Positions 10,940 through 22,338 of a stretch of 64,000 bases of DNA are shown one piece after another. Positions within the stretch are counted from its first letter, which is position 1, and every line of letters begins with the position of its first letter. Under the pieces are notes generated by a model that saw only the letters and a list, made by a program, of their open reading frames with translations, was not told where the DNA came from and ran no database searches. The translations under genes were made by a program, and so were the position numbers. Source of the stretch: Isoetes taiwanensis. Its lineage: Eukaryota; Streptophyta; Lycopodiopsida; Isoetales; Isoetaceae. Location of the stretch: assembly GCA_021234155.1 (NCBI GenBank), contig JAJEKV010000218.1:184001-248000 (forward strand). The letters are read 5' to 3'.

Positions 10940-11055
10940 AAAATTAATTTTTTTCAAAATATTTACACACGTGAGCCTTTATGGCTTACGCCTTTCCACA
11001 CGGACGCCCGACATTAAGGCGCACGTCTATCGAGCGCACGTCACTCAAAATTCAA

Positions 11056-11215
11056 ATTTTGAGTGGAAACCCTTCCCGATTTCCTTGCATGATGGAAATT
11101 GGGAAGGATTTCCACAGGAGGAGGAAAATAGGAAGGGTTTCCACAGCAGGAGGAAAACAGGTTAGGTTTCCAAATGAGGAGGAAAATAGGTTAGGTTTCC
11201 ATATGCAGTTAGAAA
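11056..11215. repeat. Array C, second block
   Basis: A GTGGAAACCCTTCCC start is followed by its inverted partner GGGAAGGATTTCCAC. Three roughly 30-bp direct repeats follow, of the form AGGAGGAAAATAGG(AA)GGTTTCC (about 11115, 11144 and 11174). Confidence 0.8.
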
Positions 11216-13567
11216 CTCCATGGGGTTTTAGATCATGGTTCTTTCGGTCAAATTATTTTGTTATCAAAGCTTAAAATTGCATTGAATTGAAGGCGTGCAA
11301 ACATATTGAAGTTTTAGAATCTCGTGTATTAAACTGCCATGCATGTACAATGTTTGACCAGGATAGTGCGTACGTGTGAAGTTGCACTCTATTATGTTGC
11401 ATCATGGCACTATGCTTTACATAATCTCTATTGCATAACCTTTGTCTTTGTTAAATATTCTTCCGTCGTACATGCAAGAGACCAAAAGAAAAAAAGAAAC
11501 AAGCTAGGGTCTAATCTAGCTAACACTATTACTCCAAAAACTAACACTCGTTAGAGTTTGAGACTAAGTCTGTCCCGACATTACTCGGGCCCATACCATT
11601 CAACCTGGCTTTGTATAATTATGAGGCAAAATAGAGATAGAAAAGACCATTGCCTGCACGTCAAACATGATGAAGACCAAGTATTTGGCCCCAAATCGTG
11701 CTTAACCATAGGAGAGTCTTATTAATACTATATGGTTCACTAAGATAAGCAAAAAGTTAATGACAAATATCATATTTACCATTCTAGGCTAGATCGATAT
11801 GAAGAAAGTCGGTTTCCCAGACCTCAAACATACAGGCTATTCCTAGAAGGTAGTCAAAGAAATAGACAAAGTTAAAAAATTCTGCAAATGTCTAAAACTT
11901 GATGAAGACCAAGTATTTGGCCTCATACCAAATGTATTTTATATTATAAGCAGAGTAGAGAAACATCTACATGGCAAAAAGTCTAAAAGAGATAGAGACT
12001 TTAAGACCATCTTGTTCTCACAACATACCAAAGGATAATTATAGTGTACGTACCATTAAATGTTTTGGCAACAACAAAGGCCCAAAAAGAGTTGTTACAC
12101 AACACAAAAATAAGATGGGACCAGCACTATTTAAGTGGAATAACATAGAAAAGTGTAACAGTAGAAAATAAAGCCTGTTCTTTCTTTTGTAATTTTCAGA
12201 TTTGTTGTATCATCCGTCTACGCATTTCCATAATCCACAAAAGGTGAGTTAAGCGTGTTACCTGCAGTGAAACCAAAGCAAATTAGCCTTAATCAGGGTA
12301 ATAAACTAAGCCACTAGCAGGTAAGCGAAGCAAAACTCTGTTTTTATCCGTATCCTTTTGTTATAAAAGCTAAAAACTCATAAACAGCCACAATAGATGG
12401 TCGTCTAGTTATGAGACAAAGCTTATATGAAAAAATGCTTAAGTATGCATCAGATAGAAGACTCTTCATTACTGGCCGAAAAAACCAGAGGCTAAGAGAG
12501 CAAACACAAGTAAAATAGTTAAAGATCAGCAAGTTCATAATGTAGCAGACCCAAGATATTAAGACATCATAAAAAGCACAAAGAAATGCTTCAGTATGCA
12601 GCCGTTAGAAGCTTCTAGGCTAGTAGCCATATTAACAAGAGGCCAAGAGATCCACACAAAGTAAAGTGGTTAAAGATCAGCAAATTCATATTGTTGCAGA
12701 CCCAGAACATATCTGTAAACCTGAACTAGGTGCTGGAAAAGAGAAACTAGAAATAAAGCAAACAGAGGGGTAAAAGGAAGCTTGATTGTGCTGAACTGTA
12801 CTAGATGCCAAAATCAACAGCATTTATGCAACTTAGTGACAGCAGGAAAATTAAAATGCGAAAAATGCAAAGTCCGAAGTTATCATAGCACATCTAACCG
12901 CTTTTTGTGCAACCCTGATCATGAACAGGCTGTTAAAAAACCCGGATCTGTAAACATGAACTTGGTGCTAGAAATAAGAAAGACAAACTAAATCATGCAG
13001 AACTGTATTAGATGCCAAAACCATAGGCTTTTTAGCAAACCGTTGTTGGAATCCCTACATCTGCCGGATTGGAAGCCCCTTTCAACCATTGATTCAGATA
13101 AAACTGTAAAAAAATGGTAGAATCCCTACCTCTCCTTGGGATTGGAAGCCCCTTTCAACCATTGATTCGAAAAAAAGCGTAAAAAAAAGTAGGCCGATTC
13201 ATGGTTTTCTTTGCGCATACATACATATCCAAGAGTTTCAGATCATTACAGGAATAATCAAGGAAAATCAGAAGATTTTTTCGATTGAATCGGAAGTAGG
13301 AAGTAGAAGATTTCTTACCTTTTTGTACCAGGAACTCCAGAAACTGTGTCGGATTCCCTAAATTACTGAAACGCTTCCTTGCTTCCTTGAATCTTTTTGA
13401 ATCCTTGATTCCTTGAATCGATTCGCCAATTTCAGAAGCAAAATCGTCGGAGAAGAGGAGGTGAGAGAAAAAAAATCCTTCCTAAAAAGCCTCTTTAAAA
13501 TTAGCCGTAGGAATTTAATTCTAGTCATTAATTAAGGGTGGATATCTTCACCAAAAAAAAATCTAGT
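11216..13567. other. Intergenic between C arrays; degenerate tandem repeats
   Basis: No gene is recognised. Two internal repeat systems are visible. One is a degenerate tandem repeat with period about 150 bp (AGATCAGCAA-TTCATA-TGT-GCAGACCCA at 12523 and 12674), which continues to about 13030. The other is a 71-bp tandem pair at 13049-13190 (GAATCCCTAC...GGAAGCCCCTTTCAACC). A frame at 12782-12991 with CTRC, CEKC cysteine pairs lies wholly in repeat sequence, so I do not call it a protein. Confidence 0.5.
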
Positions 13568-13670
13568 TTCAGTGGAAACCCTTAGGGGTTCTAATATGGA
13601 AACCCTTAGGGGTTCAATGGAAATCGAGGAAGGGTTTCCATATCTTCCGAGCGGTTTCCATTAATTTATT
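13568..13670. repeat. Array C, third block
   Basis: Two copies of TGGAAACCCTTAGGGGTTC, then AATGGAAATCGAGGAAGGGTTTCC and a CGGTTTCC half unit. The family is the same as at 10.67 and 11.06 kb, so array C brackets 11.2-13.57 kb as array A brackets the MULE. No coding core is visible in between. Confidence 0.8.
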
Positions 13671-14239
13671 TAATAACCCCAATCGGGGGGAGATAGTGTG
13701 AGCGCTTCTATTTCTTTGTCATGAGAAAACGCATTTCAAGAATGGTCAACTTTGGAGTAGATGTCCTTGTTTTTTTTTCTCATATGGATAGTAAAATGGA
13801 GCTTCAGGCTACAATATGTTGAAGGATATTAAGGGGCTTGAGGCAGAAAAAAGTTGAAGTGTCTACATTAGATTTTGCATGTTGTCATTGAGCATGAGGA
13901 CAGAAATGCGTTTACTTCATTGAAGTAGCGCAGATATCAACAAAGCTTTCATTAATTTATTCTGGAAATGGGAATTTGACATTCATAGCAAGAGAAAGAA
14001 TTCGGCTCGAAACATCTGACATTGTCATGGGTTTTTGAAGGCAGATTAAAAGCAACCAAGTATGCACCTGACAGATCCAGTTAGCTTGAGGTGTAGAATG
14101 AAGAATGGCAATATTTTATGAATAACTTAACTTATTTAATTTTCCTATAGTTGTGCAAAATATTTTCTGGCCCTACAAGGAAGCACAAAAGCCGAACCAA
14201 CCTGAAAATCCCGTGATATTAAACCCGACCGGGGTTAAC
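13671..14239. other. Intergenic, part of the duplicated LTP unit
   Basis: No gene is seen. GAGGTGTAGAATGAAGA at about 14090 matches the flank of LTP copy 1 at about 8951, marking the likely extent of the ancestral tandem duplication. Confidence 0.5.
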
Positions 14240-14676
14240 CAGCTACCATGGTTAGTTTAAACCTCTGTATATGTATGCATGCATTTCATTCTATCTTCTC
14301 AGGCTAGATTGATCTCTTCTTACGTGTTCAGAGGATTCTTGGCTGATTCTCAGGTTTAGATTTCTGGAGCAGATGTGTGCTTTTTGGTTATTGGGTTTGT
14401 TTGCTTGGTTTTAAATATGTTTGTATGATGGGTTCCGTAGTGGATTCGTGTGTCTGTTTCATGGATTTCGCAGAGATACTGTTTGGGTATGTATGCTGGA
14501 AGGATATGAAATGAATGCAATAGCTGTTGGATGCTGTTAAATTAGTATAAATGTAAGCTTGATGGTGGGAGCAGGGGGGATTGTTTAGGACTGACATTGG
14601 TATAAAATAAGATGAATATGGTTATTAATTAAGTTAAGTGTGTGTGTGTTGAATGCAGAGTTAAAAGCTTAAAAAA
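14240..14676 (+). promoter_or_regulatory. Promoter and leader intron of the second LTP gene
   Basis: A CTGTATATGTATGCATGCAT stretch at about 14263-14282 occupies the place of the TATA region in copy 1. A CCCGTGATAT-AAACC-GACCGGGGTTAACC block just upstream aligns with the copy 1 promoter. The leader intron is best placed at 14354-14658 (CTCAG|GTTTAG to AATGCAG|AG), ending 18 bases before the ATG. Confidence 0.5.
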
Positions 14677-15000
14677 ATGGCGAAGAAGCTAGTAATGGCA
14701 GCATGGATTCTGATATGCATAGCCATAGCTATGGAAGCTGGAGCACAGAAGTTCAACTGCACGGAGTCTCAGCTGAAGCTGGCGCCGTGTGCAGAGGCAG
14801 TGATAGGGGCAAATCCGCCGGACCCATCAAAGGAATGCTGCGACGGCCTCCGATCCACCACTGCCGAAGAAGTATGCACCTTCATGTCCAGCGCCGGAAG
14901 CGTTCAGGGCTACAACCCTGCTGCAGCTCAGGCCATGCCTGCCAAATGCAAAATCCCTCTCCCTTCTTCTCCTCCTCCTAAATGTGCTTCTGATACCTAA
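14677..15000 (+). CDS. DIR1-like lipid-transfer protein paralogue lacking the sixth cysteine
   Basis: A secreted protein of 107 residues and a tandem paralogue of 9392-9742. Residues 1-23 are a signal peptide (MAKKLVMAAWILICIAIAME...). Mature cysteines are at 28, 38, 54, 55, 67, 91 and 103. The CxC motif of the family (C71-A-C73 in copy 1) is C67-T-F69 here, so one of the eight conserved cysteines is gone. The number of mature cysteines is therefore odd. The NPPDPSKECC and YNPAAAQAMPAKC blocks are conserved, so the frame is clearly maintained. A missing disulfide could loosen the cavity or leave a free thiol for dimerisation. The polyadenylation-like AATAAA is at 15039-15044. Function beyond lipid transfer is unknown. 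Confidence 0.85.
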   Translation: MAKKLVMAAWILICIAIAMEAGAQKFNCTESQLKLAPCAEAVIGANPPDPSKECCDGLRSTTAEEVCTFMSSAGSVQGYNPAAAQAMPAKCKIPLPSSPPPKCASDT

Positions 15001-15154
15001 ACCTTAAATTTCTTCATATTCACGAGTCTCGAGTTACAAATAAATCTATCAGTCTTTCATCTTCCATTTGCTGCATTGTTTGTTTGGCTTCAAATTTTCA
15101 ATATCACATGTCTGTCTATAATCGACTTCATACTATGGGGAGGAATTTCACTTG

Positions 15155-15272
15155 GGCTAGTCTTCCTCATTCGGCTCCTGCTGACGTGGCATTAGATCCG
15201 ACCGTTGAATGCTTGAATTGGAGGGTCAGATTTGATGCCACGTCAAACGGGGCCGCATAAGGAAGTTGTCCC
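15155..15272. mobile_element. 118-bp MITE with perfect 9-bp target duplication (Mutator type)
   Basis: TTTCACTTG at 15146-15154 is repeated exactly at 15273-15281. Between them, the two ends are imperfect inverted repeats of about 48 bp: GGCTAGTCTTCC...GCTGACGTGGCAT on the left, and the complement of ...ATGCCACGTCA...GGAAGTTGTCCC on the right. A 9-bp duplication with long inverted ends is typical of Mutator-derived MITEs. There is no coding capacity. It lies 155 bp downstream of LTP copy 2. Confidence 0.85.
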
Positions 15273-15281
15273 TTTCACTTG

Positions 15282-15879
15282 ATTTGGGAACACCATTGGC
15301 TGCCCACTTACCCGCATCTGCCAACTAAGCATCTTGCAAGCAATGTATGCCACATGCATAACTTGATAACCTATATGCCAACCTTTGTTACATGCCAAGC
15401 CAGAACTTGGTAATGTTTTGTGTCACGTGTGATGAATCTAAAATTGCGTTATAAATCAATAATATGCGTCACAAATCAATAGAGGAAAGTAGAGGAGGCA
15501 CTCATACCATCAATGCAGCAATGGCGGCCATATAGCCTGGCACTTGGCCATTTACGACTGCCCGCAAAATTTAGAGCAAGGGTGAATTTCTTTCTTGGCT
15601 AATCTTTCAAGTAACCAGCTCAAGCAACCATGGAACTTATATTCCAGCAAGACTGACAATAAAGCTGTAGTTTCTACAACCACATCTATAAGACGTCAAG
15701 TTCAGCTAACAATTACAAATTCAGAAGCGATTCCTTCTAGAAGAGCTTGGGGCAAAGGCACAAACTCCATACGAGATGCCGCTAGCTGAGTCCGGTTTGT
15801 ACCCATTAGAGGTGGAGGCTCTGTTTCACTAACATACTTGAAACAGATTCAACTCATGGATACAAATAGGATACCAACA
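15282..15879. other. Intergenic, no gene seen
   Basis: A frame at 15595-15789 has no recognisable domain and is not supported. Part of this stretch could be upstream LINE sequence too decayed to read. Confidence 0.4.
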
Positions 15880-16566
15880 CAAGCATTAGAAGTGAAAGTA
15901 AGTAAGTGTATATTAACGTCCACGAGAGCCAAAACGGCTATTAGAAGAGTCTCAAAGACAGAAAAATGGATGGTATACGCAACTAATGAGATGGGCTGAA
16001 TCCTGGGGAATTCATGTTGATTCCCTACCAGATACAGACATTGGGTTGCGGTAATTGGTCACTGAGCAGGCACTCCTAACTGAAGCTATGGCTAAGGGAT
16101 GGTGTGGAGAATGGCGTGAAGCGAGAGTTTTACAGGAGTGACGTGAATTCCATGATGATATACACAGAACAAGACTATTTGAAAGAGCTACCAGGGGGCA
16201 AAACACGACGGCTCATCTCTCAGCTTCGACTAAGCTCCATCATTTACAAATAGGGGTAGAATGGGAAGGCCCACAGTGCCCAGGGAGCTCCAATTCTGCA
16301 AATGTTGCTTTGGTGGTCTGGAAGATGAATATCATGCTTTGCGGACATGTGATTCTTTTAGACACTTGCGAGAGCAACACCACAATACTGTGCCCAATCT
16401 CTATATCCTGCTACAATTGTCCCCACGATACCTTGGAGCATACTTACGTGAGTATTGGGAGGAGAGAAATCAGTTATTGGATTTGTTTGAGCATTGCTTA
16501 ACATATGCGTTTAAGATAATTTCTTTGTACTTGGTTCGCCATGGACCTGAGAATCTGAAGGTGTGA
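15880..16566 (+). mobile_element. LINE 3' end: C-terminal zinc-finger region
   Basis: The plus strand gives a decayed C-terminus of a non-LTR retrotransposon. Pieces resembling RRLISQLRLSS and LQIGVEWEG (about 16205-16262) are followed by the intact segment VPRELQFCKCCFGGLEDEYHALRTCDSFRHLREQ at 16273-16380. This C-x-x-C...H....C finger is found at the end of plant LINE ORF2. The LINE at 44.3-46.7 kb ends with the same type of finger (ICQCCHMRTEEDEHHALQEC), so the two belong to related families. Upstream frames are full of stops. Confidence 0.75.
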
Positions 16567-19500
16567 ATAAATCCAAATCTAAATGTCCAAAATCATTTTA
16601 ATCTGCATTGAATTCATAAAAAAAAATTATATTGAAGACTTGAATATGTATAAAAAAGAATTGCCAAAGTATTACGGATTGCCCCATTCCCATAGGCAAT
16701 GGTGTATTTTTAGCACAAGCTTTTGCAAAACGGGAATAAAATGTCCTATATGTTACGCTAAAGTCATATCTGTTTAAACAGATAATTAGTCATATACACA
16801 GTAAAAATATTATGTTTTTGAAGCATCAAAGGAAGCATATATGCAAGAAAGGTAGCATCAATCCATTAGTATTTATATACATTTAATTACAATTGACTAA
16901 AGTATTTTTGTGAATGTTCACGTGAATATTACATCCATCACTTTTAAATTAAAATACCCATGTAACCCCATTGGTTTGGGTGCATATTGACATGATGAGT
17001 GACTTCAGGCATCGAGAGTTGTTGGATGGTCATATTCACATGTTATTCCTCGATTTAAACCGTAGATAGTGATCGTCGTTTATGAGGTATGCTTGTACAA
17101 GTTCACGCATAGTGTATAATGAGGTTTATGAAATACTATAAGGTTTGGGGCAATGTACTAAATAATGTTAATTTTATATATACATGATACAATTTTAAGA
17201 AGTACAAAAGGAGCTCTTGTTGTTCTACGTCAACCCTCGTGTGAATACGCACCCAAACCAAAAGAGGTTTCAGAGGTTAAGTTAAGAATGTTGGATGTAA
17301 TGGTTTGTGTTAGCTTAAAATGTTTGGCCACTTCGGGGCCTTGGGAAAGTTATTGTAGACAAACATGTGCCAATAAACTATATTGTGAAAATGTACATGT
17401 GGACATGTTTATTGCGACATAAAACACCAAGTTATGGGATCACACAAACCATTACTCTCTATGCTTATGCCCTACAATAACAGCAATTGCGTTGACAAAA
17501 TTATCTCAATTTACTGGTTGAGCAGTGAAGCAGATTCAACCTCTTATATATATGGCTTTGTACTATGTTTGTAAATGCTATATGCAACTATGACTGAACT
17601 TCACACATTATTCCCCTTCAGTTTCTTTTCCTCTAGAAACCTCTTGCAATGCTGCTAATACACAATGTTTTGCTGGCGAAATCAGAGGCATCATCATACC
17701 AATCATGTAGTGGCTGCAGAGCTCCCTTTTGAAGCATCAGGTCCACTTCCACAAAGCTCCCCACAAGCCCCTATCTTATGTCTTACTGTGGAAAAGCATA
17801 GTGTTCTCACTGCATGGTAGAACAAGGCACTTACCTCTTGTTTATGATCTAAAGGTCCACAAACAACTAAACCAAAAACACGAAGTAGACCTAAAATACA
17901 AGATGTCCTCTTCCATTGCTATCGATATAACTGGATGCAAACCCTGTTTAAATTGTTCCTACGAGTCTTGAACAAAGGAAGTGGAAAATCCATTATTCTA
18001 CTACCATGCAGCACCTGGAATATTAGTACAAACAAAAAATTTAAAATGTGAACTTTAATTTCAGATACAAACTACGTTAATGCTTATTTGAGAAATGCAG
18101 TTCGTTTTATGCATTGTGGACCGAAGATTTAATGTTTCCAAGCGGTTCTATATGGAAAAGCCTTAAATTACTTCTAATAAACCCTTGGACATGCTATAAT
18201 AAGCATATTGTAGTTGTTCAAATTGTTTTGAACTATTTCTACATGGCATATTTTGTTTGAATTTGTCGTAAGCCAGCCTCCTTCCTGTTTTTGCAATGAA
18301 GTCAATCTAAGCTATTAGATGGTTCTAGGATTCTTGGGAAACATGTTCAAAGCACATGCATGTGAAGACATTTATGAACTCCCATATGTAGCACAATTAC
18401 AAGGAGTTCAAAGGGATTTGATGTGGATGCATAAATCACCATCCTTGAGGCCATAGACCATACTCCTAAAACAATCCAATGGGTTATTATAAAAAGAAAA
18501 ACATAGATTCAATTTAAAAAAAAAAAAAAAAATAAGCATGTTAACTCATTGGTTGCATTGGTTAAAGCATTCTCAATAGGATATTGAATTATTCTGAAGA
18601 GGCTTGAGTCTCCGTATTTCATGTTCTATAGACGAGTCTCTGTATTTCATATTCCAAAACCTTAGGAACCCTGTATTTCATATTCCACAATCATAGGCAT
18701 GCCCAATCATAAATGACCATAATCAAAACGAGAGATGCCACCTCGTTTAGAATATGTATCATTTGCTTCTTAGGTAAGAGTTTTAACTTTGAAACTAAGG
18801 TATTATGTCCTCACAAGCCAGAGAAAACAACAGAAATAGTAGGAAGAGAAAATATGATACGAACATTGTTAAAGGTCAATGAACATGACATTTGAAGAAC
18901 ACATATTCCAAACTAAATTCAGGAAGAGCCATTTGAAATTTGCTGCCAAATAGTCTATTTCAGTAATGGAACCATTATTCGTCAGATTATAATTGAGATG
19001 TATTTAAACTATATTTTAACAGTCTGCAGCATATGAGAGGAGTGCACTTACATATACTTTAACCTAGATGATTTCAAATATATGTTTTTAACTCCATTAA
19101 GCATTTTCTCAATGAGAAAGTATATCATCAAATCGCATATCCTATGTACCAATAATATGGCTATAAGTAAAACTTTTCTAAGAAAATACACATCTATACA
19201 AAGTACTCTGCTTGTGTTTTTTGATCATAAAATATCATTACCTCCAAAACGTAGATACATGGGCAGCTTATGCGCAGGATTTGGATCTCTAGTGCCAACA
19301 AGAGAATCAAAAATTCATATTTAAGGTTTTTTGAGAAGAAAACTGTTTTATGCATATAAAATACAAATCCGTGTCTTCACATAGTTCATAGTCTTCAAAA
19401 ATTGAAAGATCAAATGTCAGAAGTCACTTCCCTTGGATACATATAAATCAAAACTTCATGTTCGTCCTTGCAAATATCTGCTATCAAGTTTGCAGCCCTC

Positions 19501-20784
19501 GAACCAGCATATCAATTTGGTTCACTGATGTCACAGCTTCCTTTTCATGTTCGTTCATCCTTCTAGCCTAAGAAATAGCTTGAACGGACAAAAAAGCAAC
19601 AAGGGGAGGAGAGAACGGTACCTGCAGCCAATCAATACAATGTTAGCCTGAAAAAGGTAAGAGTGCAAGGGCCAAAAGGTACATGTGTGTCTCTCGGTGT
19701 TTAGCCTTTCACACCTTGTAACCTTTTGCCTGCATTAGTTCTAGCTAGAAGAATGAAGCTAAATCTACTATAGACAGCATTTTCATATGTAGAATTTGAA
19801 TCTTAATATGTAAGATAATAACCCAGTATTCACAGACGGTCAGCAATATGCTGCCATTTATCGAGCAGACGAAACTAAGCAGTTGCATGCTGTCTTTTTC
19901 TAAGCAGACTGATCTCATATTTGATCACACGCCTTACTTGCTAATCAATAATTCGATAATAAATCATATAGCAAACCTGGATTGCAGATCTTTGCATCAC
20001 ATGAATCGAGTATGCATTTTGCTGATAGTCTTGATTGAAATGACGAAGTTGCATTGGATAAAAAAAGCCATAAACTAAGCTTTGATACCTTCATTTTTTT
20101 GGAGCACGACTGCCAAAGAATAAAGCATTTGTAGATAGATCCGAGAACATAATCTTCAAGGATGATTTGAATACATCTATAAGCAAGAAACTTTTGAAAG
20201 CTCCAACAAATTCGAAATGCCGCAAACAGATGGAGGGTCTAAGCAATCGATCTCTGATCTCTATTGCAATGGCGGCCGCTCAAAATGATGCATGTTAAGG
20301 TTTCAGAACCCTATGCCTTAATAGTCAAGAATAAATTTCAAAGTCGGAGTCAGCGTACCGTTTGTTCCCAGAGCTTTTGCAAACATGAAGAAAAGTCAGT
20401 GTGATGTACTTGCCGCCTGCACCCTTGGTTACGAACCACTGTGTTTGAAAATTTTCGTAAATCGCAGGCTCGTCTATGTCCCTAGTCTGCTTCATTGGAT
20501 GTGGCCGCTGAACTATCTTAAGCACTTTCTTTGGTGCCTTCTTGCTTCCTTCTTGCCTACTAGAGAAATGTTTAAAACAACACTGTCACGAGTAAAAAAG
20601 GGACGGAAACTATATTCCAGAATAAGAATTGCTAATTTGTGCGTTAAATACAAGCAAAAAGAAGAAAAAACAGCCAGAAAAAAGTCGCACAAACATGCTT
20701 TTTCGTATTCTAAATTAACTAAAACGTGATTTGTGTAAGCTAAAAACAACAAAAAAAGGACACTATTTTCCAAAAATCCAAGAT
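16567..20784. other. Long AT-rich intergenic stretch
   Basis: Over 4 kb with no gene, RNA gene or element that I can support. There is a 17-base poly-A at about 18517, possibly a retroelement tail. Three copies of TGTATTTCATATTCCA / CGTATTTCATGTTCTA lie near 18612-18690. The short frames present have no domain features. Confidence 0.5.
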
Positions 20785-21165
20785 ACAAATTTCGGAATAC
20801 ACTTTGCCTTTCGTTGGAAGGGCTAAGTGTATTCCAGAATACACTTTGGCCTTCTTGTGTGAGCAAAGTGTATTCCGGAATACACGTTGCCCTTCAGGCG
20901 AAGGGCAAAGTGTATTCCGGGGCAAAGTGTATTCTGGAATACACTTTGTCTTTCGCCTGAAGGGCAACGTGTATTCCGGAATACACTTTCACTTTCTTCT
21001 GAAGGGCAAGGTGTATTTCGGAATACATTTTCACTTCGTCTGAAGGACAAAGTGTATTCCGGAATACACTTTGCTCACACAACTAGGCCAAAAGTGTATA
21101 TACACTTTGCCCTTCTAACAGAAGGCAAAGTGTATTTTGGAATACACTGTTGCCCACAAAAGTAA
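20785..21165. repeat. Array B: tandem 26-bp palindromes, period about 42 bp
   Basis: About nine copies of a perfect or near-perfect palindrome with arms CAAAGTGTATTCC / GGAATACACTTTG lie at about 20825, 20864, 20922, 20964, 21006, 21047, 21091 and 21124, plus half sites. Between many of them is a second palindrome, GCCCTTCAGGCGAAGGGC or a variant. Looser copies (CCGGAATAC, TATTCTGGAATA, TATTCCGGAATA) continue at 21238, 21299, 21373, 21409 and 21461. Frames reading VFRNT or SGIH through it are artefacts. Confidence 0.95.
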
Positions 21166-21542
21166 ACCAACACAGAGACAAAAGACGTAATATGAACTTT
21201 ACATGCTTACCTATCCATAATTTTTGCTATGTAAACCGGAATACAACAACTCTGAATTGAAAAGAAGGCGCTTAGGCTGGCGATTAAATCTCTGAAAGCG
21301 GAATACACAATTGAGGCGCTCAATTTTCCTTTTTAAAGGTAGACTATTGTCAGTTGTCTATTTTTATATACAGTGGAATACGTCTTGTCCAGACAGTCTG
21401 GACTAGTGTATTCTGGAATAGGATTCATGCATTCACACAGCAAATGCATCACACCAAATAGTATTCCGGAATAGCTTTTTATATACTCAAATAGCATTAG
21501 TCCAACCGCCTTGTGAGTTACTAACAAGTCCCCAATGTTTTG

Positions 21543-22200
21543 CAGTTGTTTAAGATGGTTAACCGCTTCGTGAACAAACTTCCACCATCATTTGTTTCCC
21601 CTAGTACCTCTACTTCAGATGGAACACGTGACGCAGATGCTTCTTCAACTCCTACCTCGACCAGGTCTTTGTTGCTTCTCGAAGACACTCCGAGTCCAGT
21701 AACTAGTAGACTGCCACCACCTTTCCAACCCTCTCTAAGTCCAGTAGGAAACCGGCTACCACCTCCTTTCACAGCCTCACCTGTTGCACGTAGCAATCTT
21801 CCACCACCTTTTGTACCATCCCCCGACACTACAGAGGCTCTACCTCAGCAAATTTTTCGGAACAGACTACCTCAGCCATTTGTAGTTTCTCCTTCTTCAC
21901 TTACACAAACAAGGAATACAGCACGCTCAGAAAACTGTGAGATTCTCCATCGCTTCTCCCACCACGACTTCACTACAAATGAAGATGACCTTGCAACATC
22001 TACTCCTCTTCACACAACCGTGGTGACACATGGGTTTGCAGAATTTCCGTCGGCTCTAAGCGACATGTTTGAACGAACTCCTTGTGAAGAAGCTGCAACA
22101 ACATTTGCTGGCACGGCGTACGGTGGCCCATCTCCTTCAGTCAACAATGTACCTCCGCCTTATCTGGGTACAGCTTCACGTGGTTTGTTCTCTCTATAAG
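21543..22200 (+). pseudogene. DUF7869-element protein, proline-rich N-terminal part
   Basis: A reading frame of about 215 residues starts at the ATG at 21555 (MVNRFVNKLPPSF), just after a CAG acceptor-like site at 21545. It carries six copies of a short LPPPF..SP motif (LPPSFVSPS, LPPPFQPS, LPPPFTASP, LPPPFVPSP, LPQPFVVSP, VPPPYLG), spaced 15-30 residues apart. This looks like a disordered protein-binding tail. The frame ends near 22197. The adjoining stretch then continues in another frame as an acidic segment (VKFSSEDEDTNEVQRDYTFSS), suggesting an indel at about 22195. It lies directly downstream of array B and upstream of the DUF7869 domain. Confidence 0.5.
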
Positions 22201-22338
22201 CACACCACTAAGGGTAGAGGAGGTCACCCCTAGAGTAAAATTCTCATCAGAAGATGAAGACACTAACGAGGTGCAACGAGATTACACATTCTCCAGCCAG
22301 TCCACCAAGAAATTCAAGGTGGATTTTAGTTCGAGAGC

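Noticed and set aside
10755-11274. Overlapping frames with repeated NPSGFP or PEGFPL peptides
   Set aside because: They read the array C repeats on both strands and in several frames. No start context, splice sites or homology support a protein.
12782-12991. Small frame with CTRC and CEKC pairs, like a zinc ribbon
   Set aside because: It lies inside degenerate tandem repeats; the neighbouring repeat copy does not keep the frame, and there are no flanking splice or start signals.
20740-21165. Five overlapping frames repeating VFRNT, SGIH or NVYSGIHF
   Set aside because: Translation of palindrome array B on both strands, not genes.
20785-21165. CRISPR-like regular spacing of repeats in array B
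   Set aside because: The units are palindromes separated by similar, not unique, sequence; the DNA is clearly eukaryotic and no cas genes are present.
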